DNA of 64,000 nucleotides from Streptomyces sp. NBC_00523 (GCF_036346615.1 NZ_CP107836.1:3410001-3474000); one strand, 5' to 3'; counted from the first letter of the stretch, positions 43,875 to 52,601 are shown. Made by a program: numbers and translations. Notes: generated by a model not told the origin, from the sequence alone.

Positions 43875-46100
43875 ATGGAGAAGCTCGGGTCCACCGATCC
43901 ACAGCGCATCGGCGCCTACCGACTGCTGGGGCGCCTCGGCGCGGGCGGGATGGGGCAGGTCTATCTGGCCCGGTCCGACCGCGGCCGCACGGTCGCGCTC
44001 AAGCTGGTACGCGAGGAGCTGGCCGCGCAGCAGGAATTCCGCGACCGGTTCCGCCAGGAGGTGCGGGCCGCCCGGCGGGTGGGTTCCACCTGGACCGCGT
44101 CCGTCCTGGACGCCGACACCGAGGCCGACGTCCCGTGGGTCGCCACCGGGTATGTGGCCGGCCCCTCCCTTCACGCCACCGTCTCGGGCAGGCCGGGCAC
44201 CGCGTCCGGCCGGGCCCCCGGCGCCTACGGCCCCCTGCCGGAGCGGTCCGTCCGCATTCTCGGCTCCGGCCTGGCGCACGCCCTGAAGGCCATCCACACG
44301 GCCGGGCTGATCCACCGCGACCTGAAGCCCTCCAACATCCTGCTCACGATCGACGGCCCGCGCGTCATCGACTTCGGGATAGCCAGGGCCCTGGACACCA
44401 TCACCGACGGCGGCCTCACCCGCACCGGCGCGCTGGTCGGCACGCCCGGTTTCATGTCTCCGGAGCAGGTGCGGGGCGAGCGGGTGAGCGCGGCCAGCGA
44501 CGTGTTCTGCCTGGGCTCGGTGCTGACGTACGCCCTGACCGGCCGGCTTCCCTTCGGCGCCGCGGCCAACGAGATGCACGCCCTGCTGTTCCGCATCGCG
44601 CAGGAGGACCCGGACCTGACCGGGGTCACGCCGGGGCTCGACGACCTGATCCGCGGCTGCCTCCACAAGGACCCGCAGGCCAGGCCGTCCACGGACGATA
44701 TCCTGGCGATCCTGGCCGACGGCGACAACAGCCCGGAGCCCTGGCTCCCGGGTGCGCTCCTCGCCCAACTCGGGCGCCACGCCGTGGAACTGCTCGACTC
44801 GGAGGACCCCGAGGACGCGGTGCCGGCCGACGCAGTGGCGCCGGGTGGCACGGCGCCCGCCGATGCGGGGCCCCGTGACGCCGCACCGGCGGACGCGGTG
44901 CCGGACCCGGACCGCACCCCGAGCACCTCCCCCGCCCCGGTCGGCGGGAAGCCGCAGGGCGCGGTCCCGCTCACCAAGCCGGGCGCCCCCGCCGACGCGG
45001 CGAGCGGCGCCCCGTCGGACGCCGTCCCCGGCGGCCCGTCCGATGCTCCCGTCGGCGCCCCGTCCGGACCGGGCGCCGAGCCTCCCGCGGAGCCGGAGAC
45101 CGCGGTCCTCGACGCCCCCGCCGGTCCGCCCGCCCCGCTTCCGTCCCCCGGGCAGCCCGGGCCCGGGCCCGTCCACGCGCTCCCCACCGCGGCCGCCGGC
45201 GCGGCCGGGGCCGCCGCCACGCCGCCGAGCGGGCCGCCCCCGGCCACCCCGCCTCCCGGCTACGGCTACCCGCACCAGGCCGCCCAGCCGCAGCAGGCCC
45301 AGGGCTACGGCCACCCGCAGCAGCCCAACCCCGGCCAGGGGTACGGCTATCCACAGCATCCCGGCCAGGGCCAGGCATATGGCTACCCCCAGCAGCCGAG
45401 CCCGGACCACGGCTACCCGTACGGCTATCCGCAGCAGCCCGGCCAAGGCGCCACTCCCCCCTACGGCCCCGGGTACCCCACGGGCACCCAGCATCCGGCC
45501 CCCGCTCCCGAACCGGCCCGCAGGAGCAGCGGTTCGACCATCGCGCTGATCCTCGTCGCCGTACTGGTCGCCATAGGCGCGGGCGGGTCCGTCTACGCCC
45601 TCATGAGCGACAAGGGAGGAACGCCCACGGCCGAGCCCACCCGCTCGGCCGGTCCCTCCCCCTCGCGGGCCATCGACAACTCCCCCACCCCCGACGTCTC
45701 CCCGGACCCCTCGCCCGATGACGGGGCCAACGGCGAGGAGGGAGCCGTCCCCGACAGCTACCTGGGCTCCTGGTCGGGCAGCATCGACAACGCCACCGGC
45801 CACTCCACCCGTGAACTCGTCATCCGTCAGGGCGAGGTGGGCGACACGATCCTCACCCTGACCGCCGAGGGCCCTCTCGCCGGCGGCGGCACCTACCGCT
45901 GCGTCTTCGAGGCGACCCTGAGCGCCGAGACCGGTGACGGCGAGTCCGTCCGCATCGGCCCCTCCACCGTGACGGAGGGCGAACCGGCGGCTTCCTGCAC
46001 TCCGGGGGCTCCGACCACGCTCACGCTGCTCCCGGACGGCAGCCTGAGCCGTGAGAACACGTCGAGCGGCGAGAAGCTCACGTACACGAAGTCCGGCTGA
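43875..46100 (+). CDS. Membrane Ser/Thr protein kinase
   Basis: The 741-residue Hanks-type kinase has the Gly-rich loop GAGGMGQVY, the ATP Lys in ALKLV, the catalytic loop HRDLKPSN, DFG and GTPGFMSPEQ. A long cytosolic Ala/Pro-rich linker (about residues 295-550) ends in GYGYPQQP-type repeats. One membrane helix (about 555-577) and a 160-residue extracellular domain without PASTA repeats follow. Two extracellular Cys residues may form a disulphide. It should phosphorylate cytosolic or membrane targets in response to an external cue. A GGAGG ribosome site is 9 nt before ATG 43875. Confidence 0.94.
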   Translation: MEKLGSTDPQRIGAYRLLGRLGAGGMGQVYLARSDRGRTVALKLVREELAAQQEFRDRFRQEVRAARRVGSTWTASVLDADTEADVPWVATGYVAGPSLHATVSGRPGTASGRAPGAYGPLPERSVRILGSGLAHALKAIHTAGLIHRDLKPSNILLTIDGPRVIDFGIARALDTITDGGLTRTGALVGTPGFMSPEQVRGERVSAASDVFCLGSVLTYALTGRLPFGAAANEMHALLFRIAQEDPDLTGVTPGLDDLIRGCLHKDPQARPSTDDILAILADGDNSPEPWLPGALLAQLGRHAVELLDSEDPEDAVPADAVAPGGTAPADAGPRDAAPADAVPDPDRTPSTSPAPVGGKPQGAVPLTKPGAPADAASGAPSDAVPGGPSDAPVGAPSGPGAEPPAEPETAVLDAPAGPPAPLPSPGQPGPGPVHALPTAAAGAAGAAATPPSGPPPATPPPGYGYPHQAAQPQQAQGYGHPQQPNPGQGYGYPQHPGQGQAYGYPQQPSPDHGYPYGYPQQPGQGATPPYGPGYPTGTQHPAPAPEPARRSSGSTIALILVAVLVAIGAGGSVYALMSDKGGTPTAEPTRSAGPSPSRAIDNSPTPDVSPDPSPDDGANGEEGAVPDSYLGSWSGSIDNATGHSTRELVIRQGEVGDTILTLTAEGPLAGGGTYRCVFEATLSAETGDGESVRIGPSTVTEGEPAASCTPGAPTTLTLLPDGSLSRENTSSGEKLTYTKSG

Positions 46101-46137
46101 CCCTCCGGACCGGGCGAGGCCGCCCCTGCGTGCGTGC

Positions 46138-46159
46138 GGCCGCCCGCTGCCGGGCGGCC
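46138..46159. terminator. Terminator between kinase and clamp genes
   Basis: GGCCGCCCG and CGGGCGGCC form a perfect 9-bp stem with a 4-nt loop between convergent stops at 46100 and 46172. Confidence 0.65.
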
Positions 46160-46171
46160 CCGCCGCCGGGC

Positions 46172-47314
46172 TCACTGGACCAGCGGCCGGAGCGACATGA
46201 GCAGGTGCTGGTGGACCGTGTCCCCCACCCCGTCCGTCGCTGCCGCCGCCTCCTCGTGGTCCCGGTGCCCGGTGATCATGGCGCGCTGGCCCTGGCCCAT
46301 GAGCTGGAACCGGACCACCGGGGCGTCGAATGTGGCCAACGCGTCCATCAGGTAGGCGGGGTTGAACCCCACGGTGATCTCCTCGGCGCCCAGGAGCACG
46401 GCGGGCAGGCGCTGGGAGGCCACGTCGTCCTCGTACCCGGCCTGGAGCAGGACGGATTCCCCGGTGAAGGCGAACTGGAGCGGGCTGTCGCCGTCCGCCA
46501 CGACCGCGACCCGTTTCACCGCCTCGACCAGCGGTTCGCGCTCGGTCACCGCCGTGACCGGGGCGCTCAGCACGAACAGCTTGTCGTGGCGCGGCAGTCG
46601 GCCGTCGAGCAGCCGGACGGTGGTGCGCATGCCCTCCCGTTCGAAGCCCGCCGAACCGCCGTCCAGGGCGAGGCGGACCGTACCGGGGCGGCTGCCGACC
46701 GAGCGGGCGATCTCGGTGAGCCGACGGGCCGAGACGACGACGTCGGCCGTGACACCGTGGCCCGTGGGCCGCCAGTCGAGCGTGCGGACGGCGAAGCGGT
46801 AGCGGTCGGTGGCCGCGAGGGTCATCCGCTCACCGTCGAGCGCCAGGCGGATTCCGGTGAGCGTGGGGAGGGTGTCGTCCCGGCCGGCGGCCACCGAGAC
46901 GTCGGCGACGGCTGCCGCGAACTCCTGCCCGTCCACCTCGCCGAGCATCTCCGGCAGCGGCGGCAGCGCGGGGTAGTCGTCCAGCGGCAGGACGGACAGA
47001 CCGAACCCGGCGCCGCCGCCCGTCACCGTGAACCGTGAGCCCTCGACCGCGCATTCCACCGGCCCTTCGGGCAGCACCTTGCACACGTCCAGCAGGCGGC
47101 GGCCCATGACCAGGACCTTCCCGGGCCGCTCGGTCCGCGCCGCGACCTCGATGCGGGCGGACGCCTCGTAGTCGAGGCCGGAGATGCTCAGTCTGTCGTC
47201 CGCCGCCTCCAGCAGCAGCCCGCCCAGGACGGGCACGGGCGACCTGGTGGGCAGAACGCGGGCGGCCCAGGAGACGGCGTCCGTCAGCTCGCTTCGTTCG
47301 ATCCGGAACTCCAT
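46172..47314 (-). CDS. DnaN-like sliding clamp paralogue
   Basis: The 380-residue protein has the three-domain beta-clamp layout: N-terminal MEFRIERSELTDAVSWAARVLP, central DRYRFAVRTLDW and the C-terminal HQHLLMSLRPLVQ that replaces the usual YLLMPVR end. The chromosomal dnaN is expected beside dnaA, which is not here, so this is probably a second clamp. The clamp tethers polymerases and repair enzymes; a specialised role in repair or mutagenesis is possible. ATG 47314 follows GAGGAGAGGG. It is convergent with the kinase gene. Confidence 0.85.
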   Translation of the reverse strand: MEFRIERSELTDAVSWAARVLPTRSPVPVLGGLLLEAADDRLSISGLDYEASARIEVAARTERPGKVLVMGRRLLDVCKVLPEGPVECAVEGSRFTVTGGGAGFGLSVLPLDDYPALPPLPEMLGEVDGQEFAAAVADVSVAAGRDDTLPTLTGIRLALDGERMTLAATDRYRFAVRTLDWRPTGHGVTADVVVSARRLTEIARSVGSRPGTVRLALDGGSAGFEREGMRTTVRLLDGRLPRHDKLFVLSAPVTAVTEREPLVEAVKRVAVVADGDSPLQFAFTGESVLLQAGYEDDVASQRLPAVLLGAEEITVGFNPAYLMDALATFDAPVVRFQLMGQGQRAMITGHRDHEEAAAATDGVGDTVHQHLLMSLRPLVQ

Positions 47315-47394
47315 CGTGATGCCCTCTCCTCATGCGCCGACCGCCTGCGGTCCCGACGCTTTCGACGTTAGAGGCGACCACTGACAACGAGAGG

Positions 47395-47430
47395 GGGGAT
47401 GCCTCCGGCCACGAGGCCGGAGGCATCCCC
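47395..47430 (-). terminator. Terminator after first chitinase gene
   Basis: Perfect 16-bp arms (47395-47410 and 47415-47430) with a 4-nt loop lie 34 nt beyond the chitinase stop on the minus strand. Confidence 0.85.
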
Positions 47431-47463
47431 CACACGAGTGAAGTTGCCGGGCTAAAGCCCTGG

Positions 47464-48360
47464 TCAGCAGCTCAAGTTGGAACCGGGCGTGGTTCCGAGG
47501 ATCTGCACGAAAGCCTGGTACTTGTCGATGCGGCTCTGGACCTGGGCGGGGTTGCCGCCGTTGCACTCGATCGAGCCGTTGATGGAGCGGATCGTCTCAC
47601 CGAAGCCGGCGCCGTTCACCATGGCGTTGTGGGCCGTCATGGAGCCGGGGCCGTTCTGGGTGTTCCAGTACCAGAGGCCGGTCTTCCAGGCCACGGCGGC
47701 GTCCTGCTCGACCAGGTAGGGGTTGCCCAGCAGGTCGATGCCGAGCGCGTCGCCCGCGGCCTTGTAGTTGAAGTTCCAGCTGAGCTGGATCGGACCGCGC
47801 CCGTAGTACGCGGCCTGGCCCGCCGGGCAGCCGTAGGGCTGGCTGCTGTCGCAGTAGTGCGGGTAGTTGGCGGTGTTCTGCTCGACGATGTACACCAGTC
47901 CGCCGGTCTCGTGACTGACGTTGGCGAGGAAGGCCGCGGCCTCCTGCTTCTTGACGGTGTCGCTGCCGGTGTTGGCGAAGCCCGGGTACGCGTCCAGCGC
48001 GGCGACCAGCCCGCTGTACGTGTAGAAGGAACTGCGGCCGGGGAACATCTGGTTGAACTGCGCCTCGCTGACCACGAAGCCGGAGGACGAGCCCGGGTCA
48101 CCCGGGTCCGTGCCGCCTCCGTTTCCGCAGGCGCCCTGGTCGGCCCAGACGTCCGAGCTGCCCGGCGTCTCGTTCTGAGTCCACCACTTGGCGGTCCAGT
48201 TGTGCCCGTTGTACGAGGCGGAGCCGCCGCCCGTGTACACGGACGAGGCGTTCCAGGCGGCCGCGCAGTCGGCGGCCGACGCGGTGGTGGCGGGGAGTAC
48301 GACGAGCCCAGCGACGACCGCGCCCAGCGCGGCGAGCAGGCCCATGATGCGACGGAACAT
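47464..48360 (-). CDS. Secreted chitinase, GH19 with CBM5/12
   Basis: The 298-residue exported enzyme has a signal peptide (MFRRIMGLLAALGAVV, cleavage near TTASA) and a chitin-binding CBM5/12 module (YTGGGSASYNGHNWTAKWW). A Gly/Asp/Pro linker leads to the family-19 catalytic domain with FLANVSHETGG, VEQNTANY and YYGRGPIQLSWNFNY. The two Glu residues in SHETGG and VEQ are the expected catalytic pair. AAGGAG lies 8 nt before ATG 48360. A paired DasR-type palindrome sits about 75-105 nt upstream, indicating induction by chitin breakdown products. Confidence 0.94.
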   Translation of the reverse strand: MFRRIMGLLAALGAVVAGLVVLPATTASAADCAAAWNASSVYTGGGSASYNGHNWTAKWWTQNETPGSSDVWADQGACGNGGGTDPGDPGSSSGFVVSEAQFNQMFPGRSSFYTYSGLVAALDAYPGFANTGSDTVKKQEAAAFLANVSHETGGLVYIVEQNTANYPHYCDSSQPYGCPAGQAAYYGRGPIQLSWNFNYKAAGDALGIDLLGNPYLVEQDAAVAWKTGLWYWNTQNGPGSMTAHNAMVNGAGFGETIRSINGSIECNGGNPAQVQSRIDKYQAFVQILGTTPGSNLSC

Positions 48361-48435
48361 CTGCACACTCCTTCGTCGCGGCGCACCGATCGTCGCGGCG
48401 CACCGCCGTGGGGGGTTGCCGCCACTCAAGCGCGG

Positions 48436-48464
48436 TTGGTCTGGACCTGTCAAGGTCTAGACCA
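48436..48464. promoter_or_regulatory. Paired dre (DasR) sites, first chitinase
   Basis: TTGGTCTGGACC and the perfect palindrome GGTCTAGACC (48454-48463) occur as direct repeats about 17 nt apart. They match the chitinase-promoter repeats of Streptomyces and the DasR consensus TGGTCTAGACCA. Confidence 0.8.
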
Positions 48465-48490
48465 AAAAACGGAACCTCTTCCGCCGCGAG

Positions 48491-48538
48491 AACCCCGGAG
48501 CCCTCCCCCTGCACAAAGACGGCATGGGCACCGGGGTT
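48491..48538 (-). terminator. Terminator after second chitinase gene
   Basis: 13-nt arms (48491-48503 and 48526-48538) with one mismatch and a 22-nt loop lie just beyond the stop at 48549 on the minus strand. Confidence 0.55.
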
Positions 48539-48548
48539 CGAGGCAGCG

Positions 48549-49439
48549 TCAGCAGGTGAGGTGCGAACCCGGGTCGACGCCGATGACCTCGGTGATGTGC
48601 TCGTACTTGGCCGCCCGCGCCTGCACCGACCCGGGGTTTCCGCCGTTGCACTCCAGCGAGCCGTTGAGCGAGCGGATGGTCTCACCGAAGCCGGCCCCGC
48701 CGACCATGGCGTCGTGTGAGGTCATGGTTCCGGGACCGTTCTGGGTGTTCCAGTACCAGAGCGCGGTCTGCCAGGCGACGGACGGGTCGCGCTCCACCAG
48801 CCACGGGTCGTTGAGGAGATCGAGGCCGAGCGCGTCTCCGGCCGCCTTGTAGTTGAAGTTCCAGCTGAACATGATCGGGCCGCGCCCGTAGTAGGCGGAC
48901 TGGCCGGCCGGGCAGCCGAACGGCTGGCTGTAGTCGCACTTGATCCAGTAGTTGGCCTCGTTGATCTCCTTCACATACCGCAGGCCGACCGACTCGAAGT
49001 CGGCGTGCGTCAGAAACGCCGCGGCCTCCCTGCTCCTGGTCTCCTCGGTCCCGGTGTTGGCGAAGCGGGGATACGCGTGCAGCGCGTCGATCAGGCCCTG
49101 GTAGGTGTAGAAGGGGTCGCGCTCGGGAAAGATCGCGTCGAACTCCGCCTCACTGATGACGAAGTCGGAGACCCCTCCCGTACAGGCGCCCTCGTCCGCC
49201 CAGACGGTGGTGGCGCCCGGGTTCTCGTTCTGCGTCCACCACTTCGCCGTCCAGTTGCGGCCGTGGTGCGAGACCGCGCCGCCGGCCGTGTAGGCGGTCG
49301 AGGAGTTCCACAGGGGTGCGCACGACGCGGAGCCTGCGGTGTCCGAGGCGGCCGGTGCGGCGTTGGCGGCGCCGGGCAGGAAGGCCGCCGTGGCGACGAC
49401 CGCGCTCAGTACGGTCAGAATGCTCTTGATGCGGTTCAG
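48549..49439 (-). CDS. Secreted chitinase-like GH19 paralogue, CTG start
   Basis: The frame encodes about 296 residues with the same plan as its neighbour: signal peptide (MNRIKSILTVLSAVV, cleavage near GAANA), CBM5/12 (GRNWTAKWW), then the GH19 domain (YYGRGPIMFSWNFNY). No ATG, GTG or TTG lies at the right place. The frame has a TGA at 49446-49448, and the best start is CTG 49439 with AAGGAG 9 nt upstream. The catalytic motif SHETGG has become DFESVG, and VEQ is KEI, so both Glu residues remain but the flanking His and Gly are lost. There is no interdomain Gly/Pro linker. Reduced or altered activity is possible. Confidence 0.8.
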   Translation of the reverse strand: MNRIKSILTVLSAVVATAAFLPGAANAAPAASDTAGSASCAPLWNSSTAYTAGGAVSHHGRNWTAKWWTQNENPGATTVWADEGACTGGVSDFVISEAEFDAIFPERDPFYTYQGLIDALHAYPRFANTGTEETRSREAAAFLTHADFESVGLRYVKEINEANYWIKCDYSQPFGCPAGQSAYYGRGPIMFSWNFNYKAAGDALGLDLLNDPWLVERDPSVAWQTALWYWNTQNGPGTMTSHDAMVGGAGFGETIRSLNGSLECNGGNPGSVQARAAKYEHITEVIGVDPGSHLTC

Positions 49440-49528
49440 CGCTGCTCACTCCTTCTGCGAGGACGGGGCACGGTGCGCCGCACACCTCGGCGGGCGGCCG
49501 TGCGGGCATCCCTGCACCCAACCGTCGC

Positions 49529-49557
49529 TGGTCTGAACCTGTCAAGGTCTAGACCAG
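49529..49557. promoter_or_regulatory. Paired dre (DasR) sites, second chitinase
   Basis: TGGTCTGAACC (49529-49539) and GGTCTAGACCAG (49546-49557) repeat the arrangement upstream of the first chitinase. They share the intervening TGTCAA, showing that the promoter was duplicated with the gene. Confidence 0.8.
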
Positions 49558-49582
49558 ACAGGCCCCGTTGGGCGCGCACGCC

Positions 49583-49617
49583 GGAGGGCCGGGGCTGATC
49601 CGCCGCCCCGGCCCTCC
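49583..49617 (-). terminator. Terminator after purA
   Basis: Perfect 13-bp arms (49583-49595 and 49605-49617) with a 9-nt loop follow the purA stop on the minus strand. Confidence 0.8.
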
Positions 49618-49632
49618 TGTGCCCCCGTACGG

Positions 49633-50916
49633 CTACAGGAACGAGTTGATCTCGATGGTCTCGGTCCGGCCGGGGCCGACGCCGATCGCGGAGATCGGGG
49701 CGCCGGACATCTCCTCCAGCGCCTTCACGTACGCCTGCGCGTTCTTCGGCAGGTCGGCGAACGTCTTCGCCTTGGTGATGTCCTCGGACCAGCCCGGAAG
49801 CATCTCGTAGACCGGCTTCGCGTGGTGGAAGTCGGTCTGGCTGTACGGAAGCTCCTCGACGCGCTTGCCATCGATCTCGTACGCGACGCACACCGGGATC
49901 TGCTCCCAGCCGGTCAGCACGTCCAGCTTGGTGAGGAAGAAGTCGGTGAGGCCGTTGACCCGGGTCGCGTACCGCGCGATGACCGCGTCGAACCAGCCGC
50001 ACCGGCGGTCACGGCCGGTGGTGACACCGCGCTCGCCGCCGATCCGCCGCAGGGCCTCGCCGTCCTCGTCGTGGAGCTCCGTCGGGAACGGACCGGCGCC
50101 GACACGGGTCGTGTACGCCTTGAGGATGCCGATGACCCGGCTGATCTTGGTCGGACCGACCCCGGCACCGGTGCAGGCGCCGCCCGCGGTCGGGTTCGAG
50201 GAGGTCACGAAGGGGTACGTGCCGTGGTCGACGTCGAGCAGCGTGCCCTGGCCGCCCTCGAACAGGACGACCTTGCCCTCGTCGATGGCGTTGTTCAGGA
50301 CGAGCGTCGTGTCGGCCACGTACGGCCTGAGCTGCTCCGCGTACTGGAGCATGTCCTCGACGACCTTGCCGGCCTCGATGGCGCGCCGGTTGAAGACCTT
50401 GGCCAGAAGCTGGTTCTTCTGCTCCAGGGCCGCCTCGACCTTCTGCTCCAGGATCGACTCGTCGTAGAGGTCCTGGACGCGGATGCCGACCCGGTTGATC
50501 TTGTCGGCGTACGTCGGGCCGATGCCGCGCCCGGTGGTGCCGATCTTGCGCGTCCCGAGGAACCGTTCCGTCACCTTGTCGACGGTGACGTTGTACGGGG
50601 TGATCAAATGAGCGTTGCCGCTGATCAGCAGCTTCGACGTGTCCACGCCGCGGTCGTTCAGCCCACTCAGCTCGGAGAGCAGGACCGCCGGGTCGACGAC
50701 GACACCATTACCGATGACCGGGGTACATCCCGGTGACAGGATGCCGGAGGGGAGGAGATGCAGTGCGTACTTCTGGTCACCGACGACCACCGTGTGGCCG
50801 GCGTTGTTGCCGCCCTGGTAGCGCACCACATAGTCCACGGATCCACCGAGGAGGTCGGTGGCCTTTCCCTTGCCCTCGTCACCCCACTGAGCACCGAGCA
50901 GCACAAGTGCGGGCAC
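49633..50916 (-). CDS. purA: Adenylosuccinate synthetase
   Basis: The 427-residue enzyme joins IMP and aspartate using GTP in the first step from IMP to AMP. It shows [11 protein letters not shown], the NAGHT loop ([10 protein letters not shown]), [10 protein letters not shown] and the GTP-binding [10 protein letters not shown] region. Length is standard. GTG 50916 has AAGGGG about 9 nt upstream. The diacylglycerol-kinase-like gene is divergent. Confidence 0.97.
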   Translation of the reverse strand: MPALVLLGAQWGDEGKGKATDLLGGSVDYVVRYQGGNNAGHTVVVGDQKYALHLLPSGILSPGCTPVIGNGVVVDPAVLLSELSGLNDRGVDTSKLLISGNAHLITPYNVTVDKVTERFLGTRKIGTTGRGIGPTYADKINRVGIRVQDLYDESILEQKVEAALEQKNQLLAKVFNRRAIEAGKVVEDMLQYAEQLRPYVADTTLVLNNAIDEGKVVLFEGGQGTLLDVDHGTYPFVTSSNPTAGGACTGAGVGPTKISRVIGILKAYTTRVGAGPFPTELHDEDGEALRRIGGERGVTTGRDRRCGWFDAVIARYATRVNGLTDFFLTKLDVLTGWEQIPVCVAYEIDGKRVEELPYSQTDFHHAKPVYEMLPGWSEDITKAKTFADLPKNAQAYVKALEEMSGAPISAIGVGPGRTETIEINSFL

Positions 50917-51102
50917 AGGCGTACACCCCTTCCGGGCGGGGCATGTCCAAGGTCAGGGGGCGTACGAAAACGCCGTACATGCCGTACGTCGTTGTACGGC
51001 ACAGTCCGAACCGTCGAACCGGGTGCCCCGGAATAGACGAAACCCCTGGCGCAATAGCGCAAGGGGCTCTTGCACCAAGATGCTACCCGAGGAAGGACCG
51101 AG

Positions 51103-51954
51103 GTGTCGGCTGCCCAGCCCCCCGGTAACGGTGCGCCCCACCTGCTGGTGGTGATCGATCCGGTCGCCCGCCGGACGGACGGCGAGTCCGTCCGCATCGC
51201 GAAGGACGTGCTGAGCGCCGGCTCGCACGCCAAGATCTGCCTCCCGGACAGCCCCGGGGAGTTCGCCCGGGCCCTGTCCCGCCGGGGCGGCCGGCGCCCG
51301 GTGGTGATCGGCGACGACCGCGCGCTGCGGCGCGCCGTGTCTCTGCTGCACCGGGAACGGGAGCCCGCCATGAGCGCGCTGTCGCTCGTCCCCGTCGGCG
51401 CGTCGGGTGCGCTGGAACTCGCCCACTCGCTCGGCGTGCCGAACGGCGCCGTGGCGGCGGCGCGCACGGCGCTGGACGGGGCGGTGCGCCGTCTCGACCT
51501 GCTCGTGGACGACAGCGACGGCGTGGTCCTCGGCGCGCTGCGCATCCCCGCGCTGAACGGAGCCCCCGGCACGGCGGCCGACCGGCCGGGCGTGTCCTCC
51601 GTCTGGGACGCCTGCCGCTCCCTGGTCCGCACCCTGGTGCGCCCCGCTCCTCCGGAACCGGCCGCCGTGCCGCCGACGCACCGGCTGCGCGTGGAGGCCG
51701 ACGGCGTCGTGCTGAACGACCTCGACCGCCCGGTCGCCTCCGTGACGGTGACGTCGGGCTGCGGCGACGACGGCCTGGCCGCCGTGACGATCGACGCGCC
51801 GGATACCGCCCCGGTCACCACGGAGGCCAAGGCGGTCACGGTCTCGGGGGCGGACTTCCGCTACCGGGCGGACATACAGGTCGCGGGGCCGGTGCGGACA
51901 CGTACGTGGACGGTACGGGCGGGGGCCTGGGGGCTGATGCTCCCGGCGGGGTAG
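51103..51954 (+). CDS. Diacylglycerol-kinase-like protein
   Basis: The 283-residue protein opens with HLLVVIDPVARRTDGESVRIAK and VVIGDDRALRRAV, which recall the DAGK catalytic fold. The GGDGT motif of active lipid kinases is replaced by GDDRA, so kinase activity is doubtful. A second beta-rich half follows (HRLRVEADGVVLNDLDRPVASV, ADFRYRADIQVAGPV) like the C-terminal DAGK domain. GTG 51103 has GGAAGGA 5 nt upstream. Its conserved position beside purA is common in Streptomyces. Confidence 0.75.
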   Translation: MSAAQPPGNGAPHLLVVIDPVARRTDGESVRIAKDVLSAGSHAKICLPDSPGEFARALSRRGGRRPVVIGDDRALRRAVSLLHREREPAMSALSLVPVGASGALELAHSLGVPNGAVAAARTALDGAVRRLDLLVDDSDGVVLGALRIPALNGAPGTAADRPGVSSVWDACRSLVRTLVRPAPPEPAAVPPTHRLRVEADGVVLNDLDRPVASVTVTSGCGDDGLAAVTIDAPDTAPVTTEAKAVTVSGADFRYRADIQVAGPVRTRTWTVRAGAWGLMLPAG

Positions 51955-51967
51955 CGGACGCGGGCGG

Positions 51968-52522
51968 TCAGGTGCCCGCGCCGGACCTGCCCACCGGCAG
52001 GTCGAGGGCCTTGCGGTGCTCCTCCCAGCGCCCCATCAGCCCCTCCAGCTCCGACTGCAGGAACTCGAAGAACGCCGCCGTCTCGGCGATCCGGGCGCCG
52101 GCCGGGGTGTGCTCGCCGAGCGTGCGCGCGCCTTCCTTGAGGGTGCGCTCCCAGCGGGTGAGGACCTGGTCGCGGCTGGCGAAGGTGGTGTACCAGATCT
52201 CGTTGTGCAGGCGGTACCGGTCGCGGCGCGAGCCCGGTTCGCGCTCGCGGCCGACCATGCTGACCTGCGTGAGGTAGTTGATCGCGCCGGATACGGCGGC
52301 GGGGCTGATCTGCAGGGCCAGGGCGAGCTCCGCCGAGGTCATCGAGGCGTCGTCGTCCGCGAGCAGCGCGGCGAAGACGCGCGAGGCCATGCGCTGCATC
52401 CCCGCCTCGGTCATCTCGGACGCGAACCGCTCGACAAACCGCGCGACGGCCTCGGTATCCCGGTCCCCGGGGCCCCGGACCGCGTCCTCGCCCGCGCTCT
52501 CCTCCGCGGATTCGCCGCTCAT
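51968..52522 (-). CDS. GbsR/MarR-type transcriptional regulator
   Basis: The 184-residue protein has a winged helix-turn-helix (SAELALALQISPAAVSGAINYL, then RDRYRLHNEIWY) and a C-terminal helical dimer region. This is the pattern of GbsR/PadR-like MarR regulators in which the wing carries EREPGSRRDRY. ATG 52522 has AGGAG 5 nt upstream. It is divergent from an ABC exporter and a perfect palindrome lies in between, so it probably represses that exporter and responds to an exported compound (inference). Confidence 0.9.
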   Translation of the reverse strand: MSGESAEESAGEDAVRGPGDRDTEAVARFVERFASEMTEAGMQRMASRVFAALLADDDASMTSAELALALQISPAAVSGAINYLTQVSMVGREREPGSRRDRYRLHNEIWYTTFASRDQVLTRWERTLKEGARTLGEHTPAGARIAETAAFFEFLQSELEGLMGRWEEHRKALDLPVGRSGAGT

Positions 52523-52585
52523 CCCGCTCCTCTTCCTCCGTGCGCCACTGCATGTCACTCCTTCGAGTTTATACGGTTCCTTAAC

Positions 52586-52601
52586 TTCACAATTTTGTGA
52601 A
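52586..52601. promoter_or_regulatory. Palindromic operator candidate
   Basis: TTCACAATTTTGTGAA is a perfect 7-bp inverted repeat with a 2-nt centre in an AT-rich 99-bp intergenic region. It lies 20 nt before the ABC ATPase start and about 65 nt before the regulator start. Size and symmetry fit a MarR-family dimer. Confidence 0.6.
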
